Below, in pieces: positions 15,711 through 23,641 of a stretch of DNA of 48,322 bases (the first letter of the stretch is position 1; each line of letters starts with the position of its first letter). Position numbers and translations under genes: made by a program. Source of the DNA: Paenibacillus terrae (GTDB taxonomy: Bacteria; Bacillota; Bacilli; Paenibacillales; Paenibacillaceae); contig NZ_PNXQ01000001.1 of assembly GCF_005217525.1 (NCBI RefSeq), positions 1-48,322 on the forward strand, given 5' to 3'. The notes beneath the pieces are model-generated. The model was given only the letters and a program-made list of their open reading frames with translations, searched no databases and was not told the origin of the DNA.

Positions 15711-16570
15711 TATTCCGGTACCTCAGGCGTGTAAAGAACGAGCAATTCTTTCCAATCCACAAAGCTGGCTGCAGGTTTGATAATCGCTGTACGTGTTTGT
15801 CCAAACTCGCCAACCTGGATTTTTTCTACTGTACCGATCAACAGATTTTTACGGAACTTCCCGCCTGCTCCGGACGTAATGATCTGATCACCTTTTGCGA
15901 TGGTGTCACCTTCCGCAATCCTCGTCATTTGGAATGTATTCGTAGCCGGATCATAGCTTTCAATCATACCGAACGAAGTATTTTCCTTGCCCAGTGCTGT
16001 CGCTGCGATAGCATAAGAATTTGGATTTTTAGGGTCTAATGTAGTCAATAGCGTAACTGTTGAAGTGAAGTTCGCTGTGCGGCTAATAACCCCTACAAAT
16101 CCTTCAAGTGATCTGACTTCCTGACCAACCTTGGCTCCGTCCTTTTCACCAATGTCAATGACAAGTGTTTTGGAATCATTGCTGACGCTATTGACCTGTG
16201 CAATACGATAATCATATTGATTTTTGGACTTTTGCGTTTGGGTGAATTTCAGTTCTTGCTCAAGTCTGGCGTTAGTCTCTTTTAAGTTAGAAGTCTGAAT
16301 CTGCTCGGCGGTTAACTGAGCTACAGCAATTTTCAACCGTTCATTTTCACTAAAAATGCTTCGCATATTCCCGATATCTTCAAAGAAGCCCGCTATTGCT
16401 GAAGCGGGCTTGTAGAAGATACCTTGCACAAAGCCAATTGAATCTCTGGCGAACTTTTCCGGCCAGGTTAAGGAATTTCTCTGTCCAAGTGTAATCCCCA
16501 TAAGGGCAATAAACAGAACGATTCCAATCAATAGAATAAATAGTCTTTTATTGCCAAACAGCTTAAACAG
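15710..16570 (-). CDS. mreC: Rod shape-determining protein MreC, probable CTG start
   Basis: 286 residues if started at CTG (16570). MreC spans the membrane once (about 10-27), then a coiled coil (about 70-112) and an extracytoplasmic beta-barrel domain that links the MreB filament to wall synthases. In frame the sequence continues upstream of the first usual start, a TTG at 16531 that would lack the charged cytoplasmic leader and has no ribosome binding site. The CTG codon begins LFKLFGNKRLF and has GGGGGTG six bases before it. A stop codon lies just upstream, so no ATG/GTG exists. It follows mreB by 16 bases. Confidence 0.9.
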   Translation of the reverse strand: MFKLFGNKRLFILLIGIVLFIALMGITLGQRNSLTWPEKFARDSIGFVQGIFYKPASAIAGFFEDIGNMRSIFSENERLKIAVAQLTAEQIQTSNLKETNARLEQELKFTQTQKSKNQYDYRIAQVNSVSNDSKTLVIDIGEKDGAKVGQEVRSLEGFVGVISRTANFTSTVTLLTTLDPKNPNSYAIAATALGKENTSFGMIESYDPATNTFQMTRIAEGDTIAKGDQIITSGAGGKFRKNLLIGTVEKIQVGEFGQTRTAIIKPAASFVDWKELLVLYTPEVPE

Positions 16571-16586
16571 TTCCTACACCCCCGAT

Positions 16587-17621
16587 TCAACGTTTGGAAC
16601 GGACGGCGGAACTGCTGCGCGATTTGAACAAATGAATATTTTCCAGCGCTCTGCCTGTACCGATTGCCACGCAATCCAGAGGATTTTCCGCTACGATAAC
16701 CGGCATACCAGTTTCAGCCGCCAACAACTTGTCCAAGTTACGCAAAAGTGCTCCGCCACCAGTCAATACGATACCTCGGTCCATAATGTCCGCCGCCAGC
16801 TCGGGAGGGCATTTTTCCAGTGTCACTTTGACTGCTTCCACAATTGCATTCACTGTATCGGACAACGCTTCACTGATTTCATCCGACGTAATCGTAATCG
16901 TCTTCGGCAAACCTGTTACCAGATCACGTCCACGAATTTCTGACGTCTCCACTTGTTCCAGCGGCATTGCGGAACCGACTTCCATTTTCAACTGTTCTGA
17001 AGTCCGCTCACCAATCATCAGATTGTATTGACGCTTCACGTATTGAATGATGGAGTCGTCCATTTCATCACCAGCCACACGCACGGAACGGCTCGTCACA
17101 ATCCCGCCCAGAGAAATAACCGCTACCTCGGTTGTACCTCCGCCGATATCGACAACCATACTACCCGTTGGCTCCCATACGGGAAGATCAGCGCCGATTG
17201 CAGCCGCAAACGGCTCCTCAATCGTGTAGGCTTCCCGCGCACCCGCTTGCTTCGTTGCATCTTCAACAGCACGCTGCTCTACCGCAGTAATGCCTGAAGG
17301 CACACAAACCATCACGTTGGGGTGACGTGGAAACAAAGAACGTTGGGCTTGCGCCTGACGAATAAAATATTTAATCATCGTTGCAGTCGTGTCAAAATCC
17401 GCAATAACGCCATCCTTCATCGGACGGATCGCACGGATATTCCCCGGTGTACGACCAATCATTTTTTTTGCAGATTCACCAACTGCTTCAATGGTTTTTG
17501 TGTCTGTACGTATTGCGACAACAGAAGGTTCACGAACCACAATCCCTTTTCCTCTTACGTATACCAGCGTGTTTGCCGTCCCCAAGTCAATTCCTAAATC
17601 TTTTGTAAAGCCACCCAGCAT
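16587..17621 (-). CDS. mreB: Rod shape-determining actin homologue MreB
   Basis: 344 residues. MreB forms membrane filaments that guide side-wall synthesis. Actin-fold motifs are present: phosphate-1 [15 protein letters not shown] at the start, phosphate-2 [18 protein letters not shown] and the adenosine motif [15 protein letters not shown]. The ATG at 17621 has AAGGAG nine bases upstream, and the N-terminal [15 protein letters not shown] matches the family; the longer frame upstream is not needed. First gene of the mreBCD-minCD run. Confidence 0.97.
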   Translation of the reverse strand: MLGGFTKDLGIDLGTANTLVYVRGKGIVVREPSVVAIRTDTKTIEAVGESAKKMIGRTPGNIRAIRPMKDGVIADFDTTATMIKYFIRQAQAQRSLFPRHPNVMVCVPSGITAVEQRAVEDATKQAGAREAYTIEEPFAAAIGADLPVWEPTGSMVVDIGGGTTEVAVISLGGIVTSRSVRVAGDEMDDSIIQYVKRQYNLMIGERTSEQLKMEVGSAMPLEQVETSEIRGRDLVTGLPKTITITSDEISEALSDTVNAIVEAVKVTLEKCPPELAADIMDRGIVLTGGGALLRNLDKLLAAETGMPVIVAENPLDCVAIGTGRALENIHLFKSRSSSAVRSKR

Positions 17622-17721
17622 GATGTTAATCTCCTTTTCTCTTCCCTGAAATCTGTTATCCATGTATAAACGGTTTATTCAGGCCGGCCTAGCCGGTCGG
17701 ATTTAAATGTTTGATTTAAAT

Positions 17722-17751
17722 AGTATATTATATCAGCCCTTGTTCCTTCAA
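17722..17751 (-). promoter_or_regulatory. Candidate promoter for mreBCD-minCD
   Basis: On the minus strand, at the end of radC, -35 TTGAAG (17751-17746) and -10 TATACT (17727-17722) are 18 bases apart. An overlapping extended -10, TGA-TATAAT (17735-17727), is also present. It would give mreBCD-minCD vegetative expression separate from the genes upstream. Confidence 0.5.
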
Positions 17752-18420
17752 ACTTACGAAGGTTCCGTCCCCGATCACGATATGATCGAGCACGTCGATG
17801 CCCACGATGTTGCCCGCTTCCATCAGGCGACGGGTCAACTGGACATCCTCCGGGCTTGGCTTCGGATCACCGCTCGGATGGTTATGAGCGCAAATAATCG
17901 AAGCACTGCTACATTTGATCGCTGCCCGAAATACTTCACGAGGATGTACGATGGCGGCATTCAGGCTGCCCATGGATAGCGTTTCCTGGGCAATGACATG
18001 ATTTTTAGTATTCAGGAACAGGCATACAAAATGCTCCTTCTGCAAATAACGAAGCTGCTCAAACAACAAATCTGCCACGTCCCGTGGGCAACTGATCACC
18101 GGGGTCTCCAAATGGCGTGACAATGCCAACCGTCGCCCCAGCTCGATACTCGCTTTGAGCTGTATCGCCTTGGCATTGCCAATGCCTTTAATCTGGGTCA
18201 ATTCGGTCATACTCATATCCACCAGTTGGCGCAAGTTCCCCGCCTGCTGCAAAATACGCTGCGCTAAATGCACCGATGACTCATTTTGTGTTCCCGTACG
18301 CAGCAATATTGCCAGCAACTCCGCGTTGCTTAAAGCTTCCGCCCCATATGTCATCATGCGCTCTCTTGGTCGTTCTTCATGAGGGAGGTCGCGAAGCATC
18401 AGTGTTGGCGACTCTAACAT
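17728..18420 (-). CDS. radC: RadC family JAB/MPN protein
   Basis: 230 residues. The N-terminal helix-hairpin-helix region (about 60-105, with KGIGNAKA) could bind DNA. The C-terminal JAB/MPN domain carries the metalloprotease-like signature HNHPSGDPKPSPED. The family was named after an E. coli repair phenotype later shown to belong to another gene, so its function is unsettled. Position between maf and mreB is the same as in B. subtilis (ysxA). AAGGGG precedes ATG. Confidence 0.93.
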   Translation of the reverse strand: MLESPTLMLRDLPHEERPRERMMTYGAEALSNAELLAILLRTGTQNESSVHLAQRILQQAGNLRQLVDMSMTELTQIKGIGNAKAIQLKASIELGRRLALSRHLETPVISCPRDVADLLFEQLRYLQKEHFVCLFLNTKNHVIAQETLSMGSLNAAIVHPREVFRAAIKCSSASIICAHNHPSGDPKPSPEDVQLTRRLMEAGNIVGIDVLDHIVIGDGTFVSLKEQGLI

Positions 18421-18433
18421 ATGTTTATCCCCT

Positions 18434-19042
18434 TTAAGGTTGCAACACCCTCACTCCGAATTCGGACAACATGTCCGACAACAGGGATAGCGGCAATCCT
18501 ACGACGTTAAAATAACAACCCTGAATAGATTCCACCAGCATAGCACCCAAACCCTGAATGCCGTACGCTCCCGCTTTGTCAGACGGTTCGCCTGTATTCA
18601 CATATGCCACAATTTGCTCATGGCTCAAAGACTTCATCGTAACCTCCGTTTGGCGGTGTCTGACAAGCGTTTTGCCGGTTAAGGTATGTATGCAGGCCAC
18701 CCCAGTGAATACAAGGTGGGTTCTTCCCTGCAATGCTGTCAGCATGCGAACCGCATCCGCATGGTCGGCAGGCTTACCCAGTACCAAACCATCCAGCACG
18801 ACTATGGTATCACTGCCAATTACTAATCCATCTTCTTCGGATTGGCTGGCAATGTTCACGACCACTTCAGCTTTGCGTACCGCAAGGGTCTCCACAATTT
18901 GCTGAGGCGTCCAGCTCTCAGGCGTGCTTTCATCCGCATGACTCGGCATCACGTCAAAGGGCAGTCTAAGAAATGAAAGCAACTCCTTCCTTCTCGGTGA
19001 AGTCGATGCCAGAATAATGCGGGGCGTAATTTTCCCGTCCAT
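18434..19042 (-). CDS. maf: Maf family nucleoside triphosphate pyrophosphatase
   Basis: 202 residues. Maf proteins hydrolyse non-canonical nucleotides and also dTTP/UTP to monophosphates; overexpression in Bacillus blocks septation. Signature motifs are LASTSPRRKELL near the N-terminus, the conserved SHADES segment, GSDTIVVLDG and the substrate-loop region SDKAGAYGIQG. AAGGAGC precedes ATG. It lies 13 bases before radC, likely the same transcript. Confidence 0.94.
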   Translation of the reverse strand: MDGKITPRIILASTSPRRKELLSFLRLPFDVMPSHADESTPESWTPQQIVETLAVRKAEVVVNIASQSEEDGLVIGSDTIVVLDGLVLGKPADHADAVRMLTALQGRTHLVFTGVACIHTLTGKTLVRHRQTEVTMKSLSHEQIVAYVNTGEPSDKAGAYGIQGLGAMLVESIQGCYFNVVGLPLSLLSDMLSEFGVRVLQP

Positions 19043-19064
19043 AAGGGAAGCTCCTTTTCATCAG

Positions 19065-19307
19065 TTAGAGCCTGCGGTACAGCCAAAACGCGGCGATGAT
19101 GCCGATCAGACTAAGCAGGCTCAATTCAAAATTTATCGTTATGTTGTAGCTGATAATATCCAGATCCGCTCTCGGCGACCAGGATATCGTAGTGGGGTGG
19201 GTCAGAAAGGAAAGGAATTTGAACGATTGAAGGGCTTTGGCAATCCATGCACCCAAAAGCCAACCGAGCAACAAAAACAGCATAAGCATTCCTACATTTT
19301 TTTTCAT
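19065..19307 (-). CDS. DUF4321 small membrane protein
   Basis: 80 residues with two hydrophobic segments (about 4-24 and 55-77) around a polar middle containing SWSPRADLDIISYNITI. This pattern fits the DUF4321 family found in Firmicutes near maf; function unknown. ATG at 19307 is used because the family begins MKKNVG and the upstream part of the open frame is not membrane-like; GAGGGA lies 11 bases before it. Being between a spoIIB-like gene and maf suggests a cell envelope or sporulation role, by inference only. Confidence 0.78.
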   Translation of the reverse strand: MKKNVGMLMLFLLLGWLLGAWIAKALQSFKFLSFLTHPTTISWSPRADLDIISYNITINFELSLLSLIGIIAAFWLYRRL

Positions 19308-19428
19308 CCTGATCTTCCCTCGCCATTTTTTGACACCTTCATTATTATACGGTGATTTCAACTGCAATACAAACAGAAATCCGGCATGGGGAACTATTTC
19401 CAGTTCCTTGCCGGAAAACATTGAAAAT

Positions 19429-20676
19429 CTATTGTTTTATGAATTGTATAAATTCCTTCTCATGCAAAACATATTCCATCATCGAAGACTGAATTTCCCA
19501 AATGTGCTCCTTGGCTGTGTTCTTGTTATATTCTCCAAGTGCCGAGACTGCACTGTTCATCGCCTTTTCCAGCGTGGATGCGGAAGCAGCCGCTTCCTTC
19601 GGCAGACCGGAGGGAAGCGCAGCGATATTTTGTGTCCACTGCTGATGCAGATCGTTCAGTTCCTTCATTTCGGTGGTACTTGCCTTACCTGATCCGCCTG
19701 CTTCAAGCAAGGATGAGGAAAGTCCGCTCAGCTTGCCGACCAAAGTGCTGCTTAGCTGAAAAAAGGTAGTGAGCTTTTCACCATCGCCCCCATAAGCTGC
19801 TTTTTCGAATCCTGGCAGTTGAAGCTCACGGACATACAGCTCAACTCCTTGTGTTTTCAGTTGATTGCTGAGCAGTTTGGCCCGTTCCCTGTCCGGCGAT
19901 ATTCCTGCATAAACTCGGTTCTGATCCTCTGTGTCCCCACCGGCGGCAATACCTGCCTTCAACAGCTCTTCCTTAGCCTGCAAAGCCCGTTCAGGGGTGC
20001 TGAACACTCCATATTGCAGCAGGTAATAGGTTTGCGGAGGGACCTGAGTCGATACAACTGCGACGGGAGTAGAATTCTCTTTTACAGATGTCATATCTGT
20101 ACTAGCAGATTCTTTAAAAACCGGTATAGCCTCCTCTGTTGACGGATCTGATCCAGGGACAGTCCCACCTCCGTTAAAAAGCAGCAACATGATATATCCA
20201 AACATCCCCCCGGTCATCAAAGCACTGGCTACTGAGCCAATCAGCTTCCATCTGGAGGGATGGGGCGGACGCTTTCGGTACTCTTGACTGGAACGATGAG
20301 TTTCTTCTTCATCCTCTTCCGTACGATCTGGCAGAAAATCCGTATCTGACCAGGAAGCTGCTGATCGCCCAAACGGATCATCCCATCCTTCCTTCACGAT
20401 GGGGGTGGGAGCAAAATGCCGCCTCGTACCAAGTCTATTCGCGCCCGGAGGCTCGTTAATTTCGGAAATACCTTCAGTCCGGCTGTTTACGCCCATGCCA
20501 CTAATTCTTTCATGCTGATTAGGGGCTTGATGCTGTTTCTCGCTTTCATACCGTTCCGCTTCTTTATTTGTCTCACTTTGCTGGCCGGCTTTGTATGGAA
20601 GCACCTGTAGCTTTTCCTCGCAGCTTGTCTCCGGCGACTGTTGGTCGAACCGGAATGTCATCTTTGCCTTGTTCAC
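19429..20676 (-). CDS. spoIIB: SpoIIB-like SPOR domain membrane protein
   Basis: 415 residues. A long polar N-terminal part (1-140), one membrane segment (about 145-167), a Thr/Ser linker and a SPOR domain (about 216-285, starting TYYLLQYGVFSTPERA) that should bind denuded glycan at septa are followed by a helical C-terminal part. B. subtilis spoIIB, which localises to the sporulation septum and aids engulfment, also has one membrane segment plus SPOR and lies next to maf. Similarity outside SPOR is not evident, so a paralogous SPOR protein is possible. The GTG start at 20676 has AAGGAGG upstream; an ATG 24 bases earlier has none. A sigma-E-like promoter precedes it. Confidence 0.75.
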   Translation of the reverse strand: MNKAKMTFRFDQQSPETSCEEKLQVLPYKAGQQSETNKEAERYESEKQHQAPNQHERISGMGVNSRTEGISEINEPPGANRLGTRRHFAPTPIVKEGWDDPFGRSAASWSDTDFLPDRTEEDEEETHRSSQEYRKRPPHPSRWKLIGSVASALMTGGMFGYIMLLLFNGGGTVPGSDPSTEEAIPVFKESASTDMTSVKENSTPVAVVSTQVPPQTYYLLQYGVFSTPERALQAKEELLKAGIAAGGDTEDQNRVYAGISPDRERAKLLSNQLKTQGVELYVRELQLPGFEKAAYGGDGEKLTTFFQLSSTLVGKLSGLSSSLLEAGGSGKASTTEMKELNDLHQQWTQNIAALPSGLPKEAAASASTLEKAMNSAVSALGEYNKNTAKEHIWEIQSSMMEYVLHEKEFIQFIKQ

Positions 20677-20715
20677 GGATGCACTCCCTCCTTGTCCCAT
20701 ACTTCTTCATAGTCT

Positions 20716-20744
20716 GTTGTATGAGTCAGGAAGAGAAAATATGC
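20716..20744 (-). promoter_or_regulatory. Sigma-E-like promoter of the spoIIB-like gene
   Basis: On the minus strand, GCATATT (20744-20738) matches the sigma-E -35 KMATATT completely. CATACAAC (20723-20716) matches the -10 CATACAMT in 7 of 8 positions, with 14 bases between. It lies between the murC terminator and the GTG start, about 40 bases before it. This is the best sporulation promoter in the window. Confidence 0.7.
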
Positions 20745-20756
20745 ATGGGCATTACA

Positions 20757-20806
20757 AAAAAAGGGTATCCCAAAGACACGTTTCGTGTTCGGAATACCCT
20801 TGATGT
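20757..20806 (-). terminator. Rho-independent terminator after murC
   Basis: On the minus strand, AAGGGTATTCC pairs with GGGATACCCTT, with an inner ACAC/GTGT pairing, and is followed by a run of T. It ends the valS-folC-murC transcript about 37 bases after murC. Confidence 0.9.
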
Positions 20807-20842
20807 TTGTATTTCATAGGCGTAACACTTAATGCATGCTTG

Positions 20843-22225
20843 TTACACCTGCTGTTCACGCAGATGACGTGCTAGCGCGTCGCCTGCTTTCCAGATATCT
20901 CCCGCACCCATGGTGAGCACAAGATCGCCCGGCTGAAGACGATCCTTCAACTCGTCGATAACAGCTTCCTTGGTTGGCAGATAGATAGCATTCGCGTTGC
21001 TGTTCTGGACGATTAAATCCACGAGCTTCGAAGAATGTACACCTTCAATTTGTTTTTCTCCCGCTGGAGAATAAATATCGGTAATAATGACTTCATTCGC
21101 CTCACTGAACGCACGACTGAACGCATCAAGCAGGAAAAAAGTACGGCTGTAGCGTTGCGGCTGGAACACAGCAATAATACGCTTGCCAGTCACTTTAGCT
21201 GCACTAATCGTAGCCTCAATCTCTGTTGGATGATGAGCATAGTCATCAATAACAAGAATGTCGTTGCTTTCGCCAAGCACCTGAAAACGACGCTTTGCTC
21301 CATGAAACTCCACAATAGCCGTAGCAATTTGTTCAAATGGAATGCCGGCCTCCAAGCAAGAAATCACACTAGCCATAGCATTGTATAGATTATGCATACC
21401 CGGTACTGACAATTCGATGGTTCCAAGCAGCGCCTCTTTACGGTTCATGGTAAAGCTCAATCGGCGGTCGCCCAACTGGATATCCGTTGCCATATAATCT
21501 GCTTCATGCTCGACTCCATAGGTAATGACTCGAGTCTGAATCTGAGGCAGCATTTCCCGTACATTCTGATCATCAGCGCATACGATAGCCGCGCCATCTG
21601 GCCGGATTTGACTCAAGAACTGTACATAGGCACTTTTCAGACGATTAAAGTCGCCATCGTAATTTTCCAAATGGTCGGCTTCAATGTTGGTCACGATACC
21701 TTGCCAAGGATGGTATTGCAGAAAAGAGCCATCGCTCTCATCCGCCTCAGCAACGACAAACTCGCTTTTGCCTGCTTTGGCATTCGTTCCCAAATTCGTG
21801 ATTTCGCCGCCAATAATGTATGTTGGATCGACATTACATCTCTCCATAACCAGAGCGATCATCGAGGAGGTTGTCGTTTTGCCATGTGCTCCTGCAACAG
21901 CTACTCCTTTACGCTCGTTAAGCAACCGTGCGAGCATCTGGGAACGATGCAGAGTCGGAATATTCAGTTCCTCTGCTGCCACCCGCTCCACATTGTCACG
22001 GGACAGTGCCGTAGAATAAACGACAATGTCCGCGCCTGTAACGTGCTCAGGCGTGTGCCCGAGATATATTTTTGCGCCTTTCGCAGCTAGTTTTTCTGTC
22101 AGCTCCTGTGATGCCACATCTGAGCCTGTCACGGTATATCCCATCTCCAGCATGACCCGAGCAATCGCGCTCATCCCGTACCCGCCGATACCGATAAAAT
22201 GAACATGTTCCGAAGTAATCAACAA
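20843..22225 (-). CDS. murC: UDP-N-acetylmuramate--L-alanine ligase
   Basis: 460 residues. It adds L-alanine to UDP-MurNAc, the first amino acid of the peptidoglycan stem. The N-terminal nucleotide motif IGIGGYGMS (11-19), the ATP loop GAHGKTTTS (112-120), the central NIEADHLE motif and the C-terminal [10 protein letters not shown] are all present. It lies three bases after folC, an unusual neighbour compared with the B. subtilis order, and ends in a strong terminator. Confidence 0.96.
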   Translation of the reverse strand: MLITSEHVHFIGIGGYGMSAIARVMLEMGYTVTGSDVASQELTEKLAAKGAKIYLGHTPEHVTGADIVVYSTALSRDNVERVAAEELNIPTLHRSQMLARLLNERKGVAVAGAHGKTTTSSMIALVMERCNVDPTYIIGGEITNLGTNAKAGKSEFVVAEADESDGSFLQYHPWQGIVTNIEADHLENYDGDFNRLKSAYVQFLSQIRPDGAAIVCADDQNVREMLPQIQTRVITYGVEHEADYMATDIQLGDRRLSFTMNRKEALLGTIELSVPGMHNLYNAMASVISCLEAGIPFEQIATAIVEFHGAKRRFQVLGESNDILVIDDYAHHPTEIEATISAAKVTGKRIIAVFQPQRYSRTFFLLDAFSRAFSEANEVIITDIYSPAGEKQIEGVHSSKLVDLIVQNSNANAIYLPTKEAVIDELKDRLQPGDLVLTMGAGDIWKAGDALARHLREQQV

Positions 22226-22228
22226 ATT

Positions 22229-23605
22229 TCACCAACCTTTTTCCGAATCGGTTTGATACATAAGGGTAGCCCGTACATCCGCAATGAGATACAGTGTTCC
22301 GGACACCACCCCCAGATCTTCCGCTTCCGTATGTAACTGAAGCAAGCGAAGAGCCTTTTTCCAGTCACCTTCTACAATAATTTTCAAATCCGTTTTGGCA
22401 TAGGACGGCCGCAGCTTCTCCACGAGATGAGCCAGTTCAGCGGCATTCATTTTGCGGCGGAAATCGGGCTCGGTCAGGATAAGCGTATCCACTAGTGGCA
22501 GTATATGCTGCAAGTATGCTTCATGATGCTTGTTTGACAGCATACCCATCATTAAAACCATTTTTCGGTACGAATACAGTTGGGGAAGACTCTTTGCCAG
22601 CGTCTGCGCCCCTTCTGGATTATGAGCACCGTCAATAACAATTAGCGGCGAGCTGCTGACCTGTTCCAGACGACCTGCCCAGGCTGCTTCTCTAAAGCCC
22701 TCCAGCAGTTCAGCGTCATCCAGCACAAAAGCCATATACTGACGAAGCACCTCAAGTGTCATCAAAGCTCCTGCCGCATTAGCACATTGATGCTCTCCTA
22801 ACAGCGTGATGCCGATTTCCATGTGTCGGAAGGGTCCCGCAAACGAAAAAGTCTGTCCCGTTTCGTCCCCATTCAGCCGTTCATACATAAACTGTTCTCC
22901 TGCCAGATACAGGGTAGCTCCCTGCTTTGCCGCCGTTTCCCGTATAACCTGAACAGCCTCTGGCTGAGATACACAGCTAACAACAGGTACGCCTGGCTTG
23001 ATAATTCCAGCCTTTTCGCCTGCAATCTGCTCAAGTGTATCCCCTAAAATATCTGTATGGTCATAGCCTACGTTCGTAATGACCGAGACGATAGGAATCA
23101 CGATATTAGTTACATCCATCCTTCCCCCGAGGCCCGTCTCCCATACCACAACATCTGGAAAAGTCACCGTTGCATAATATAAAATAGCCAACGCTGTCGA
23201 TACCTCAAACATCGTGGGCGATCCCAAATCACTGGCCGCGATTTCCTTGACCAACGGATACAAACGATTGGCAAGTAAGACCAGTGTATCATCGGGAATA
23301 TCCGTCCCGTTGAATTGGAATCGGTTCGTAAACCGGGTGATATACGGAGACGTAAAGGTTCCCACATCATAACCGCATTTCAGCAGAACAGAGGTTAAGA
23401 AAGCACAGGTCGAGCCCTTGCCATTGGTTCCCGCAATATGCACAAATTTAAGATGCCGTTGCGGGTCACCCAACATGCTCATTAACTTCTCAATCCGTTC
23501 CAGTCCGGGTCTGATTCCGAACGGAATCAAACCGTTAATCCATTCCACTGCTTCCTCATAGCTTTGTAAAGGAGCCGCTCCCCCGCCCCTGATTGTATCT
23601 GACAT
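22229..23605 (-). CDS. folC: Folylpolyglutamate synthase / dihydrofolate synthase
   Basis: 458 residues, a Mur ligase relative that adds glutamates to folates and, in bifunctional members, joins dihydropteroate to glutamate. Visible motifs are HIAGTNGKGST (P-loop), TSPYITRFTNRF, NVGYDHTDILG, EKAGIIK and DGAHNPEG. ATG at 23605 is preferred over GTG nine bases upstream because GAAGGTG lies six bases before it. It follows valS by 36 bases, the classic valS-folC pair. B. subtilis has comC downstream; here murC takes that place. Confidence 0.94.
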   Translation of the reverse strand: MSDTIRGGGAAPLQSYEEAVEWINGLIPFGIRPGLERIEKLMSMLGDPQRHLKFVHIAGTNGKGSTCAFLTSVLLKCGYDVGTFTSPYITRFTNRFQFNGTDIPDDTLVLLANRLYPLVKEIAASDLGSPTMFEVSTALAILYYATVTFPDVVVWETGLGGRMDVTNIVIPIVSVITNVGYDHTDILGDTLEQIAGEKAGIIKPGVPVVSCVSQPEAVQVIRETAAKQGATLYLAGEQFMYERLNGDETGQTFSFAGPFRHMEIGITLLGEHQCANAAGALMTLEVLRQYMAFVLDDAELLEGFREAAWAGRLEQVSSSPLIVIDGAHNPEGAQTLAKSLPQLYSYRKMVLMMGMLSNKHHEAYLQHILPLVDTLILTEPDFRRKMNAAELAHLVEKLRPSYAKTDLKIIVEGDWKKALRLLQLHTEAEDLGVVSGTLYLIADVRATLMYQTDSEKGW

Positions 23606-23641
23606 CCTCTTCACCTTCAGGTCATTTTATAGTTAGTGGAA

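Noticed and set aside
17664..17721. GGCCGGCC-containing palindrome between radC and mreB
   Set aside because: The stem is short, has no T tract and no second copy nearby, so it is not called as terminator or operator.
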